Source of the DNA: Membranipora membranacea | Lineage: Eukaryota > Bryozoa > Gymnolaemata > Cheilostomatida > Membraniporidae | Assembly: GCA_914767715.1 (NCBI GenBank) | Contig: OU612070.1 | Coordinates: forward strand, 1,505,501-1,569,500 | DNA length: 64,000 nucleotides | Reading direction: 5' to 3' | Shown: positions 1 through 11,756 of the stretch, piece by piece | Numbering within the stretch: the stretch's first letter is position 1 | Layout: every line of letters begins with the position of its first letter | The notes under the pieces: generated by a model | The model's database searches: none | What the model was told of the DNA's origin: nothing | Seen by the model: only the letters and a program-made list of their open reading frames with translations | Made by a program: the position numbers and the translations under genes

Positions 1-1017
1 CTCACACAGAGTAACTGATGACTTTGTCCATGAGATAAGGACCCCTCTCACATTATTTAGTTGTCTAATGGTCCCTACTTAAGCCATAGAAAGTGTGGAA
101 ATACCTGTTCTGTGATATATATACTTCCTTATACTAAGTGAAAATATAAAGTTTAGAGCAATGATGCGGAATAATATAGAACGCAATCAGTTACCAAACT
201 TTCAAGTCTGTCTAACTCAGGCGATACTGTAAACTTGATAAAGACAAATATTTTTCTACAGCGTAAGCCAATAATGTTTTGTTGCTCAATCTATTATACT
301 GCTGTCATCTCGTTTGGCAATGTTATTATTGACACTAAGACATTGCAACACCAGATTAGGGTCATGATAGTGATAACTAACTCATGTGTCATGTCCTACA
401 AAAAAAAGTAAAAACTCTCAACATTGTAAAGCAATGTAAACATGAATTATCCCTTTTTGCCAGTAAACCAGAGTATGGAAGTGTCTACCAGATTATAATG
501 CAAAAAAGGGGCTAGATTTATTACATTTATGATGATGGAGCGGCGTCCTCATATATCACAAGATTTGGTTTGGTACCCATTTGAGAATGATAAATCGGTA
601 TGTAATCTGCTTTGTCATGATAACGGAATGAAAGAGCAAAAAATTCAAATAAACATCCACAATACTGATAAAATATAGTGACCTATGCATCACAAGAGTA
701 TATTTTAAATCTCACTTTCTAATAATAACACTGAAACTGTACTTGCGTTTACAATGGATATTGGTCTCCCCTTTTCAATCCCGGAAACATATTGGCAATT
801 TTCCTACTTGTCAAATACTTTAAAAAAGCTCTTGAAATTTCCTGCCACTCTAAATCTGACTGTTTCATGAACATAAATGATTATGTTATGAAATCACCAT
901 TTATTTGCAATCATTCGAGGTTTGCCTTGCTGCCACTTGGGTAAGATTAGCAAAATCTAAAAATATTTGTTGCAACATACCAAGATACAGTGACTTAATA
1001 ATAGGCATAACGCAATA
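1..1017. other. Gene-free 5' flank of GRL copy A
   Basis: AT-rich sequence with no supportable exon. It presumably includes the promoter of the receptor gene starting at 1018. I see no clear TATA or initiator element to commit to. The same flank precedes copy B (50823-51825). Confidence 0.5.
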
Positions 1018-4011
1018 ATGGTGATCCACCAGACAAGAGTATTACCAGTTGATACTACAGTGACTGCAGAAGACGAACCTTCTCTACAGAGATTCGATCT
1101 ATCAATTCGGTATAATATCATGACAGCTGTGGGCTGCTTACCTGCCAGCTGCATACCACATCTACCAAAGTCAGTTCGGGTACCCCTGGCCGTAGCACAA
1201 CTGCGGATGACTATAGTTCTACTCATTCCACCTGTGAATGCCCTGTTCAGCATTTTAGAACAGGAGGATAGACAAGATCCTACAGTTTTCCTCTACAAAA
1301 TATTGTGTATGGAGGTATCATTTCTCACTCCTTTTGATGCTCTCTGCTTCTCAGTCACTGCTAACATGTTCAATACATTCACTGACTACTATGGACAGCT
1401 CTCAGTAGTGCAACAGTGCTTCAACAAAATGCACATAGACATACCGCACCGTTTTATGAGGTTTTCTCTTGTCATGCTGGCTACCTCAGGTGTCTTAATG
1501 TCAGGAGTGATGGTCACCTTATTCATATACGACTATATTCATCCTGTGTGGCACCTTGATCCTTTATTTGCACCGGAGATCACGAACGATAACTACGACA
1601 GTCTAGATCAGTTTCTTGTTAGGCTGAGACAGTTAGGCCACGTTTACATGGTGATGTATGGCATCCACACATGCATCAAAATCACTTATTTAAGCTCGGT
1701 GATCCTTGTCATATTCCTACTCTTCAGGGGTTACAACAAAAACTTGGAAAATATTGTCAAAAACAATCCCAATAAACTTCAGAAAGACCTCTTGATGTAT
1801 CGCCACACACATCTAGAACTGTGTCAGCTGGTTGAGAACATGAACAGATTATTCCGATGCTTGTTGGGCTGCATGGTACTGGCCTATAGTGTTGGAACGC
1901 TGCTCATTCTCTACCTTGTGTCCTTGGGATTAACAAAGGACTCAGAGTTGAGAGGGATTATGATTTTCTGGTTTATAATGTTTATTTTCTTCGACATAAT
2001 GACTATTGTATCATGCCAGGTGATCCAAGATCAGGTGAGTCTTTTCAAGTTATGTTTTTTTTTGCTTGAATTGCTTGTTGCCTTAGGACCTGCCCTCCTT
2101 CCTAGGAGTTAAGATCTCGATATTTGCGGTCTAGAGTTCTTATTAAAAGGCCATGTTTAGGGTTCAGATTGTGCAAAAAATAAAACACTGTATAGATGGC
2201 ATGAGCATATGTATAGCAAAGTGTCCTAAAGTACGACACAAGTGACAACAGCTCTCTTCAAACATTTTTTGAATCCATCTTCAGAGTGAAGGAATACCCT
2301 GCTTCTATGGAGGCAGTATTATTTAGCCAATAGTTAATATCTCAATTTTTTTTTTTACAAGCAGAGTGTACCAGCAACACTTTTCTGGCAATTTTTTTAG
2401 TTTGTGATAGTAATACAATCAATCAAGTCTCTTCGGTTTTTTTTAGACTGTAGAGGCTAAAGAGCACCTGTTGACACTAACTGTCACTCCCACAGAACAG
2501 AAGGTTGAGGTGGGACCATGGGAATGTTTTCTATTCTTTAGGCATGTTATTATTTGTGCTGCTGATTTTGGAGCACGATTCTGGTTATGTGTCTAGTGGT
2601 CCTTGTAATGTTTCTTCCGACTGCAGCTTGACATCTTTCACTGAAACTCTGACAGTGGTCAGAGGAACCGAGTGGGTGTAAAATGCATAAGTTTTGCTAC
2701 CAGCTGATTTTTGCGAGAAAATTTTGAATTAGTGATCACATGTTGTGACTATGAGAATATGTGGTCACAGTGTCTAATGAAACCCATAAGGGTAGAATAG
2801 TAAAGACGTAATAACATGGTGCAATCCTATCTTTTTCATGGTTTGCTGTTTGACAGCACTATAATAGTACAAACCTAGCAGTGCATTCAAGCTTACTAGT
2901 TTCAATTTGATAATATGGTATGTTTATATTTTTTCTTGACAACAGGAGTTTGAGTTGAGCTTATTTTTCGAGCAAGTTAGCGAGCCGACACCTCTTACAG
3001 CAGCAGGAGTAATTGTTGTGAACAAAGACCTCGGTCTGACGGTAATCGTGATAATAATAATAATATTAATATAATATAATAATTATGTTGCTGTCCGTCT
3101 AGATAGACGAGGTGCGGCATAGGAAGAGGTTTATAGTGACGACTAGGTTTCTGAGTCGTTAGTGCCACTTTTCAACCAGTCACAGCTTTAACCCAGCGTG
3201 AAGCATAGCGCTACAAGGCCTGATGCAGCTGCAGTGGTTGATGACAGCATCTTCCTGTATAGAGCTATACCATACAGGAGGGTTCTTTAATCTGCATGCA
3301 CGACATGGTGTTGTACATACAGAAGACCTCCATTATTTATAGTCCTGATCCGAATGGACTGTGTGATCCGTCAAAGTCGAAACGACTTTCGGTCCCGGAC
3401 GGGGTTTGAACCCACAACCGGCTGGTCAAGTGGCAGACACGCTATCCACTGAGCCAAACTGCTACAATACAACCAGCACTGCACAAGGGGTTCCGACTGT
3501 CAGTGACACAGAAAGAGCGTGCCATTTTTAAACAACAAATGTTAGAATATTTGGGGAGTTGAGAAACTGAAAACATTTTGAAGGCACTGTGCAAGTCTCA
3601 TAAGTGGGCGATCTCCGCTAAGGAATCGGTGTCTCTGCATCTATATCTGCTATTTTGCATTCTATCAATTTCGCATCAAAAATTATCTCTTGTATTATAT
3701 ATAGCCATGCCGCATATTCAGAGATTTTCCATGGTAGTCTGCTGGTAGACTGCCGACCCATGAATGTATGGATGTTGTTTTATGTGAGAAAAGATCACAC
3801 CATCTGATGGTTATAATTTCGTATTGGTCTATGTCAGACGATATCTCAGTTTCAATATCTGAATGATACAATATATTTATTTTAGATCGCTGGATTCATT
3901 CTCACATACTACATATTGATGGCTCAAATTGGCTCCTCTTTGCAAGGATCAGAATGTGCAAACCTTGAATATAACCTCACTACCACTATACCCGAGGAAA
4001 TTCTAAGATGA
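1018..4011 (+). CDS. Gustatory-receptor-like (GRL) seven-TM protein, copy A
   Basis: Three exons: 1018-2034, 2946-3041 and 3886-4011. All junctions are GT-AG and phase 0, giving 1239 nt (412 residues plus TGA). The protein is hydrophobic along its length with several membrane segments. The last exon holds TYYILMAQ (residues 378-385), which fits the TYhhhhhQ signature of TM7 in the insect gustatory receptor superfamily (7tm_7) and its GRL relatives in other animals. Phase-0 introns near the C-terminus are also typical of that family. Members are inverted-topology membrane proteins, ligand-gated channels in insects; ligand and role of GRLs in other animals are mostly unknown. The ATG at 1018 opens a long exon with no better upstream start. 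Intron 2 contains a SINE. The neighbouring decarboxylase-like gene is convergent. Copy B differs at six coding bases, five of them amino-acid changing. Confidence 0.8.
3048..3466 (-). mobile_element. tRNA-derived SINE in GRL intron 2, copy A
   Basis: Read on the minus strand, the head near 3465-3390 has a Pol III A box (TGGCTCAGTGGATAG) and a B box (GGTTCAAACCC) at tRNA-like spacing. An unrelated body of about 300 bp follows, ending in an ATT/ATA-rich tail at about 3048-3085. That is standard SINE anatomy. The same insertion is in copy B, so it predates the duplication. It is not a working tRNA gene: the head does not fold as a full cloverleaf and merges into the body. Confidence 0.75.
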
Positions 4012-4946
4012 AGCAAATTTGGTTATACATTGTACCCCTGGGCTGTTAGTATAGAAACCGACGTACAACAAAACAGATATTCAACTTGATTTCAGTGACA
4101 TCACTAAGTAACAGATCCATCTCCTATAGTTATATAGTTACACAGGTCATGTAGTTTAGGCTTGTTAATTCATAATTCATTAATAAATACATTGAGGACT
4201 TTAAGTAATCTGATCCTAAATACAAGAGCTTGTCTGAAGTTACTCAAGAGAGTGATTTTTATTTATTGACACTCATATAGTTGATTTCCTTCAGAATGGT
4301 GAACAAATGCAGCACATCAATTTGCTAAAATGGATTTCCAATTATTTACTTCCCACCCACTTGAGGTACACAATATAGATGGGTACCATTATTTCTTGTG
4401 TGCACATGCTCAAAAATATACCTAAGAATGCAGGGCGAGTCATTATTATTCTCTAACAGTACCATAATTTGGGGCAAGCGAGAGGGAAGTTGGATGCTTT
4501 TATCGATGACTGGTTATCGCTTCTGTCATACTAATATATTCATTTTTATTTAGCATCATCACATTGTAAATATTAAAAAACAATATTCATAAATATATAT
4601 TTTTCAATACATGCATGTATTTTGACTGTGGTTATATATGTGCACATGGAATGAACGATATAGAGCTGCCAATAAAATGTGAGCAAATGAAATAATAGAT
4701 AAAAAAGATACATTATTCCTTGACAATGCCTTTTTATTGACAATAACATATGGTATATAATACACATTCACCCTAATATCATGTAGAATACACCTTCACA
4801 CTAATATCATGTAGAATACACCTTCAACCTCATTAACGTGATGGCTTACCACAGTATAGACTGCCCTGCCGCCCTCCACCTTGGTTGACATACAACTTAA
4901 ACATCTGCTGGCTTTGACATATCTGGTACAAAGTTACAAATTAAAA
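4012..4946. other. Convergent intergenic region, copy A
   Basis: No exon supported. It holds the probable 3' ends of the two convergent genes: AATAAA at 4182-4187 on + for the GRL gene, and AATAAA on - (4733-4738) for the decarboxylase-like gene. A short imperfect tandem repeat with a unit near 29 bp lies at about 4765-4825. Confidence 0.45.
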
Positions 4947-6149
4947 TCAGCCATCAACACCCCACTTTCCATTCCTCTCTTGTTTCTCATTAGCTGTTGA
5001 TGGTGCAGGCTTTTGTGCTGTCTTCCTCACAACAACCAAACTTATCTTTCTCAACACTCCATCAGCGAATCTTCCAAACATTCTGTTTGCAGAATCAATC
5101 ATGGTTGGTTTTTTCTTTAGGCGCTATGATAGGTTTAGCGTGCATACAATCTGCATGCGTCGGTGAGGCAGAAGCTGACCGGTCTCTAAGTGAGAGATCA
5201 GAGTCTTCATCTGAAGAATCACTGGATAAGAAAGCTGAGGAGTCATCGCTACAAGATGGCTCAGAGAGAACTTGGTCAAAGTGCCACTTCCTGTCCACTC
5301 TACCCAAGTGCTTGGAACCTGAAATGTGAGACACGCCATCATATTATGGTGAGAAGGATAAATCAATTGTTCAGTGCGTGCATGGGGAGACAACTTGTGA
5401 GAAGTGTTATTGCAAAATTAAAGAATCCTTGTGACCGTGTCAGACTTTGTTTGTCATACATCTGATCAAGGAAAACAGATTACAAAAATGTAACTTTTAC
5501 TGTTGATATTGGTATTGCAGTGTAATCTGTTACACAGTGGAACAAAAATATTAATCGACGGATGAATATTACCTGTGTCAAGGCTTCGTACTCTGCGTGC
5601 TAATAGCTTTCCATAACAATGCATCTTTGGGGCTTGTCTGAAACATATACTATCAAAACCACTCTGCAATTAGAAAAGAACGCATGTATAGACAAAATAA
5701 GTAGTGTTTTCGCATACATGGTATAAAGGTTCCTCGGTTTCACCAAGTTGCACATTATTATAGTATTCAGTAAACCGAAAAATATGAATTCATGGTCACA
5801 TCGGTATTACACCACAACCCCGTTCAGGTCTGCAATTTCTGTCACACAGATTATACATTGGCTCACACAGCAGTGTTTACTGCCGGTCAGACTGCTCACC
5901 TTTTCAGCGATATTTACCAGGCAGACGTCGTCTGTGGTCATTGCTTTACCGGTGCTGTCTTTGATGTCACATAATGCAGCGTATGACCCGTTTACCACAT
6001 TGGGGTGAACTGGAACGTTTGAAAGAAGCAAACTCATATCCCAGTCTTGTTCGTGGTGCGCCCAAGTGAAACGACGCTTTTTTTTTCTATAAAAAGGTAG
6101 ATAAGCCTATGAGTTATATAAAAGTTATTTACCTGACCACCCTTATGTA

Positions 6150-6253
6150 GCCTGGGCAAGCTGTCGTGTCAAGGGTCCTCTCTTTACAAATGGATTTACC
6201 CAGGCTGCGCCCCCCCTCCACATCCACCCACCCCTGACAGCCTGCCCAGGCTA
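6150..6253. mobile_element. Small hairpin MITE with 11-bp direct repeats, copy A
   Basis: A roughly 104-bp palindromic element begins GCCTGGGC and ends GCCCAGGC, with GCTGTC/GACAGC-type pairing further in. It is flanked on both sides by the identical 11-mer ACCCTTATGTA (6139-6149 and 6254-6264), which looks like a target-site duplication. It lies in an intron of the decarboxylase-like gene. The long TSD suggests a Mutator-like family, but no transposase is present to confirm this. Confidence 0.6.
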
Positions 6254-6650
6254 ACCCTTATGTATTTTCTTTACCAAGAAGTACACAATTAAAGACTCAT
6301 ACAGTGTCATAACACTATGGAAAGCAGAGGGTTTATAATTTAGAACATTTAGATCATATTGACAAATGTGTACAGCTAGACTACCCCTATCCCTAACAAT
6401 ACATGCAGTCAATTCCATTCCATTCAATTACATACACTCCTTTCAGTGAGGCGGGTACCATATGAATCCTACCATCCCTGTTCAGATTCTTCAGCAATCT
6501 GTCTGTTCTGTTCACTCCTTCCTTTAGTCTGAACACAATCAGTCCGAGATGGCGTGGAGCAACAACTTCAAATCTCTCATCTGCCAAGATTTTCTTCTCA
6601 AAATATTCTCCTCGCTTAACATTCTACAAGAAACAGAAGACCACACTGAC

Positions 6651-6758
6651 GGGGCACACTGACGGGGCATACTGACGGGGCGCACTGACGGGGCACACTG
6701 ACGGGGCACACTGACGGGGCACACTGACGGGGCACACTGACGGGGCACACTGACTGCG
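6651..6758. repeat. 13-bp minisatellite, copy A
   Basis: Eight tandem units of CACACTGACGGGG with point variants plus a degenerate ninth. It lies in the decarboxylase-like intron, directly upstream (in gene sense) of the exon starting at 6623. Copy B has seven units. Unlike the AT-rich flanks it is GC-rich. Long open frames across it are only a product of the repeat. Confidence 0.95.
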
Positions 6759-7427
6759 CACTTTTTTTTCTCTTGGCTGCTTTATAATCAAAGCTATGGA
6801 GGAAAATTTTTGACTATGACTATCAACATGATGAAGCCACATCAATATTTGAATACACAATAAATAAATCATCAAAATGTACACGAGATCAGTGAAATTT
6901 GGTTAACTTGACCTTTTTAGGGTGACCGAGGTTCCACCCACCCCTCACCCCAAATAGTTTCCCATCAGCCTGGACCCTATATTGTGGAAGAACTAGCTGA
7001 ATTTTCGAGCTCTAAGGAGAAATATTTATAATTTGATATAAAATAATATAGTATGATAATGAAAATTAGTCATGGAAACAGTAAAAAACAAAAGGAGTGA
7101 AATCAGAAAAATCCAGTTATCAGAGGGAAATAACCAACGAAATAGCAGTAATTTGATCCATCAGTGGACTTGATGTAATGATGTAGAGTTGAAATTGTAG
7201 AACATACCATATAATCTACTGCCGCTCCGCTGTTCTCATGCTGCAAATAGAAAGGTTCGACGTTGAAGGTACGAGGCAACGCAGCACTGTTGGTCACACT
7301 TCTATGTCTAACTTGAGACCAAACATCAATCACCCATGCAGAGAACGGATGACAACCAAACCAACTGGCAGGCCAGAACATGCAGTCAGCAGAGCACAGT
7401 CTGAATTTTATTATGCAAAGACCAGAA

Positions 7428-9120
7428 CTGTAAAACAGAGTACATTTTTGTACTCCAACCCAAAATATAGTGATTAAGCCAGTATTAGCACATTTTTGTA
7501 TTTTTCTAATCTGCCAAGGGAAGACTATATGTATTTTAATAATTGTTTTTTTCAGAATACAATATTATGATGTACTTTTAATTATTGCAAGCATTTGGAA
7601 TGAAAAGCTACCAATAAAAAAAAAACGAAACTTTGCCAGTAACAGAACAATATTCCGATTCATTTTAATACAATTCCAATTCAATTAACTCAAGTTACTT
7701 CATTTTGATAGTGTATGTTATTTTAATATCAAGCTCGATTTCATCTATACTTAATTCAATATCTTGGTACTCCTGATGTGAAAATTAAACTAAACCAGAT
7801 ATTGTAAAATGCTATCTTGGCCAATTCTTATTTTGAGTGAATAAAGTAAAATACAAATTGTAAAACAATTATAGAAAAACTTTCATGGTACGCTAAAACT
7901 GACCTGAATTTTGCCTGCCAAAGAAGGTACTCCTAAAGGTATACAACCTTTTACTGCAACGGTCGCTACCAGACCACCCAATCAAACTATCCCAACAAAT
8001 CAAGGAAGAAATCAAGAAAGGATTGAATTACAGACATAGTGATTTTGGTAGTGGAAAGGGTTTAGACATGTTAAATGGAGTAGTTATTTTTCGGCAAACA
8101 TCCCAGGGGTACAAGTTACAATTAGGATAGGATGTGATCTTACTGGTGCTGCTTTAGCCATATAAAATGAGAGTGCTTCAATAATGTGGTTTTGGCTGCA
8201 GTATACAATTATGATATTAATAGGTGATGGTCGTCTAGAACTCAATTACAAAGAACTATATAAAGTTATATATTTAAGCTCTTCAAGGGTGTGGCCTTAC
8301 TGGCCTTGGCTGTTGTCAGGAATGGTCTGATATGTCTTGACATAGCGTAACATGAGCTTCATAGAGACTAGGTCAACTGCTCGACCGTTGATGTACTGCC
8401 ATAGTGTCTAATAATATGAGAGTGCCTCACGAGAATGTGGTTCTGGGTGCAGTATGCAAGCATGATATTTCTAGGTTTTACTGGTGCTGGGTGATATTTA
8501 TAAGGGTCAGGTACCCTTTTTTATTTTTCTCTGTTATTTTATCATTTTACCAGTAAGCTTTTACTCATACTGCTCTCTTACCTTGACCACATGACTGGAT
8601 TTTATATTGTTCTCAATATCGTATCAATTTTGAGTGTTACATCTTACCAACTGGCTGGATTTTCTGAGATGACAGTCTTTTTACCCATTAGATGATCAGT
8701 CTAAATTACATCAGACCAAAATCCATAATGGGAGCAGAGTGCAGATTTTAAATGAGGTGCAACAACAACATCATATACCAGTTAATATCTCTGCTCGAAA
8801 GCCAACTCATTAAACCCTTTGGTCTTCGAACCAAAAATGTCAAAAATCTACAGACGAGGACCTTGGAAGCCTGATGATAGTTACCTGATGAATTCCCACA
8901 TGGTATGTTGCAGGTGTAGTAGCTCAAAGTACAAGTGAAGTAACAAGGCTTAGGAAATCCCAGGTTAGAGCAGTATATAACCTCATATTTTTACAGAAAG
9001 TTAAAACACTAAATTACCTACAAAAGCTACTCTTCCTAATATATACATTCACAACATTAGGTGACAAATTGATTGATTATAAGATTATAAGAATCACTAT
9101 CTTTTTTTGCGTTCTCAAGG
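7428..9120. other. Gene-poor stretch, copy A
   Basis: AT-rich, without exons I can defend. An unanchored open stretch near 7930-8120 on + has no recognisable similarity. Two weakly similar segments near 8130-8220 and 8400-8480 (both with ATGAGAGTGC and a GTGGTT...TGCAGTAT motif) look like a degenerate direct repeat. I looked for missing decarboxylase exons here and did not find them. Confidence 0.4.
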
Positions 9121-9121
9121 A

Positions 9122-9490
9122 GTAGGAGGTGGCTCAGTTGGTTAGAGCGCCGTCCTTTAGCATGAACAGATTGAAGGTCGTGGGTTTGAGTCTCACTGCA
9201 TTCCATCGACTACTTGGGTTTGGTTGGCCCCCAGGTTTGCTCCAACCTGCCTGCAAACCGAGAGCAATTTGGTGCAGATATTGCGGACCCGCCATCAAGG
9301 CACAACAATTTCGCCGCCCATGCCTCGGGAGGCTTTGTGGTGAGCGATAAGACATCCGAACTTATCGCTGATAATAGGGGTGATAGGGAATAAATGATGA
9401 TAAGTGATGATTAGTGATGATAAGTGATGATAAATGATGATAAGTGATGATAAGTGATGATAAGTGATGATAAGTGATAGGGAATAAGTG
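9122..9490 (+). mobile_element. tRNA-derived SINE with 10-bp repeat tail, copy A
   Basis: The head at 9122-9200 carries an A box (TGGCTCAGTTGGTTAGAGCG) and a B box-like GGTTTGAGTCT at tRNA spacing. A body of about 190 bp follows, then a tail of eight TGATGATAAG-type units (9394-9473). Short open frames on both strands across the body are non-coding. It is a different SINE family from the one in the GRL intron. Confidence 0.75.
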
Positions 9491-9599
9491 ATACCAACTT
9501 TAGTGATGATAGGGATCTTTATACAAACTTTGGGTCTTTTCACTATACATGTAATAGAAGCAGAAGCAGTATATGCATGGAACAATCAAGCCATAACCA

Positions 9600-10975
9600 A
9601 AGTATCTGAATATAAGACTAAAGATGGCTTCGCGGTTTGGCTACTGTACAAACAGCCTCACTAAACACCAATAACATTCGGTAACATTTACCATCCTCCT
9701 GGAAAGTCAAATGATGTGAAAGATAATATTACCAATCAAATTGTATCAATTATTTTGAAACATCTACAAACACACCGGTCATCTAGTCTGCTTTTATGTG
9801 GAGATTTCAACGGCCTTGACACATCGCCGATCACCACCCTTCTCCCGCTCAAACAAATAGTCAATTACTCAAGACGAAATGATGCAATGCTGGATGTTGT
9901 TTTTACAGACGTTGATGAGTATGCTGATACTAAATACAAAAAGCTACCACCCATCCTAAACAACCAAGCAAAAATGACTAAACATGTGACTAATTGACAA
10001 ACAGGAAATAACACCTGCGACAAAGATTTACATCACGATCAGGAGTTATCTACTCTTGACTAGTCTAAGGTGTTTGAAAGTAATTCTGCAAATGAGAAAA
10101 TTAAGACCAGACAATAAACTGTGTGTTTGATTAACATTGTCCAATAAGGAAGTGAAATAAGCCCCTACTGACCTCTCTGCTAATGAAAAAACTAAGACGT
10201 ACCAAATTCCGTGTCCACACCAACAGAAATCCAGCATGGCAAGCTCTCTCTGTACTCCTATCACAACAGATGAGAAAACAACTAGAAAGGAAAACAGAGG
10301 CTTAGGTCAAAAACACAGTTCATGGAAGTAAAACATGGTGGAACAACATTCAGGATCGGCAATCACCGCAGAACTCCCTTCTTATTTGTATGAATGGTAA
10401 TTGTCTGACAATTTCCGACTCTGTTGAAAATCTCAACAACTACTATTAGAGCAAAGCAAGTAGCGGCGACACTGTCGGCATCAACTTTCCTGACATCCCA
10501 GCTGTCACAGGAAACACAATCATAAGGGTTACTGAGCTCAAAATATACTCTCATTCATGCAATATCAACACTCAAAACACTCAAATATCAACATCTTGAA
10601 TAATAATTCACATTTACTCGCAGAGCCATTAGCCCATATAGTGAACTTGATTCTCTCGGTTGGAGTTTTTCCAAACTTGTATAAGAAAGCAGAGATAACA
10701 ACTCTGAAGAAAGAAAAATCTGCTGCGGTATTTAAAGATCTAAGACGGTCTCGCTTCTCTTCCACCTTTGGAAAATAGCCGCAAGATTTATTGTCAATTA
10801 CATCAGAAATGACCCGAATAACCTCGGTCATCAGTGCGCTTACACCGAATCACTCGGCACCACAGATGCTTTGGTGAAGTTCTCCTCAGATATAGCCACC
10901 AATCTTGACAATATTAACACAATAGCTGTCCACGCATTACTGCTTGATTTTAGCAAAGCCTGAAAGCATGAAACC
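9600..10975 (+). mobile_element. Dead CR1/L2-type LINE, copy A
   Basis: Decayed non-LTR retrotransposon on plus, readable only in pieces. An endonuclease fragment at 9716-9997 contains LLCGDFNGLDTSP and a later DVVFTD motif. A linker around 10160-10530 has WWNNIQ and SDSVENLNNYY. Reverse-transcriptase N-terminal pieces at about 10620-10975 include PLAHIVNLILSVGVFP and LLDFSKA in shifting frames. It stops before the YADD motif. Many stops and frameshifts are shared with copy B, so it was inactive before the duplication. Confidence 0.7.
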
Positions 10976-10999
10976 AGATCATGCACACAGTAAATTACT

Positions 11000-11756
11000 T
11001 TCGCTGTACATTTAGACACCATCACTGTAAACAGTAGTCTTCAGTTTAGTAGCTATAACTAGAACTTTTTTAATGTGCATGGCATAGACATCGATACATA
11101 GATGCCTAACCAGTATTTGCGGTTCTCATTATTACTGGTTAACCACAATCAGTGGTAGGGATAGCCTGATATCTTGATGAATTTCAATGTCCAGAAAAAA
11201 TTCCTGTTACACCCAAATAGTAGTAAGGATAGTGGACTAGTTTTTCAGCTAATCCATCTAATTTCATTCTTGAAAAAAAACCCTACCACTGATTTCTTAT
11301 ATACAGGCGATTGGCGAAAAGTGGGACAACTCCCAAGAGCGGTCTAGGTTTCTATTGGCTCTATTTCTATAGTAAATGGCCATGAATTGTCACCTTTACT
11401 GCTCATTCAGAATAAATCAGTCCCGCATCTTGCTCTTAAACTACTACAAAGTTCGCCGCCAGACATGTGAGGTTGTGTATAAATGTTATTCTGGCTCTGC
11501 CCCATGGGGTAAAGAAAAAATTAATAAGGTGGGGCAAAAACATTCAGTTATTACTTGGTGTATATTGGAAGAGAATCATATCATATAATAATATATAAAC
11601 ACACAAAAAAAACAAGAATTACTTTCCCTCGTGGGTTGTCGGATTAGATATCACAGAATAATAAGGAAAAAAAGTAACGATGAGTAATTAATTGAGGAAA
11701 TAAAATTGATTGATACTGCGACTGAGTGTACTCTCACTTGCTGATCTTCACACCTT
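11000..11756. other. Gene-free region downstream of pentraxin, copy A
   Basis: AT-rich sequence between the LINE relic and the pentraxin stop codon. Short open frames (for example 11376-11588) show no similarity and differ by stops between the two copies. Nothing further is supported. Confidence 0.4.

Larger units (their letters stand above)
4947..7427 (-). pseudogene. Group II PLP-decarboxylase-like C-terminal exons, copy A (frameshifted)
   Basis: Exon chain on minus: 7427-7208, 6623-6436, 6032-5900, 5663-5573, 5318-4947. Phases agree at every junction. Similarity to histidine/aromatic amino acid decarboxylases is clear in YLQHENSGAAVDYM (exon ending 7208) and YFEKKIL...RHLGLIVFRLK (exon from 6623), and weaker in TTDDVCLVNI (exon ending 5900). 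The last exon encodes a Ser/Asp-rich tail. The block that should lie between the first two exons (HWQIP...RRFRS in the family) is missing, and the PLP-lysine (NPHKW) region and N-terminal exons were not found upstream. The acceptor at 6033 is weak; a better-looking one at 6010 breaks the frame. A run of six T at 5109-5114 (five in copy B) shifts the frame in the last exon. This is best read as a partial, probably non-enzymatic gene or pseudogene. Confidence 0.55.

Noticed and set aside
3390-3466. A tRNA gene on the minus strand
   Set aside because: A and B boxes are present, but the sequence merges into a 300-bp SINE body and no full cloverleaf with acceptor pairing is seen. The same applies to 9122-9200 and their copies at 54195-54270 and 59917-59995.
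5900-6009. Decarboxylase exon starting at the better-looking acceptor (exon start 6009)
   Set aside because: Its phase does not join to the upstream exon without an immediate stop. A weaker acceptor (exon start 6032) keeps the frame. Fragments such as KRVIRC in another frame hint at decay, but I could not decide.
6651-6758. CRISPR-like array
   Set aside because: Units are contiguous 13-mers without spacers, in an animal genome; a minisatellite.
6539-6884. Cys/Pro-rich open frames on the minus strand
   Set aside because: They are translations of the 13-bp minisatellite.
9129-9355. Overlapping 73-codon open frames on both strands
   Set aside because: They lie entirely inside a SINE body and are repeated in copy B; there is no protein similarity.
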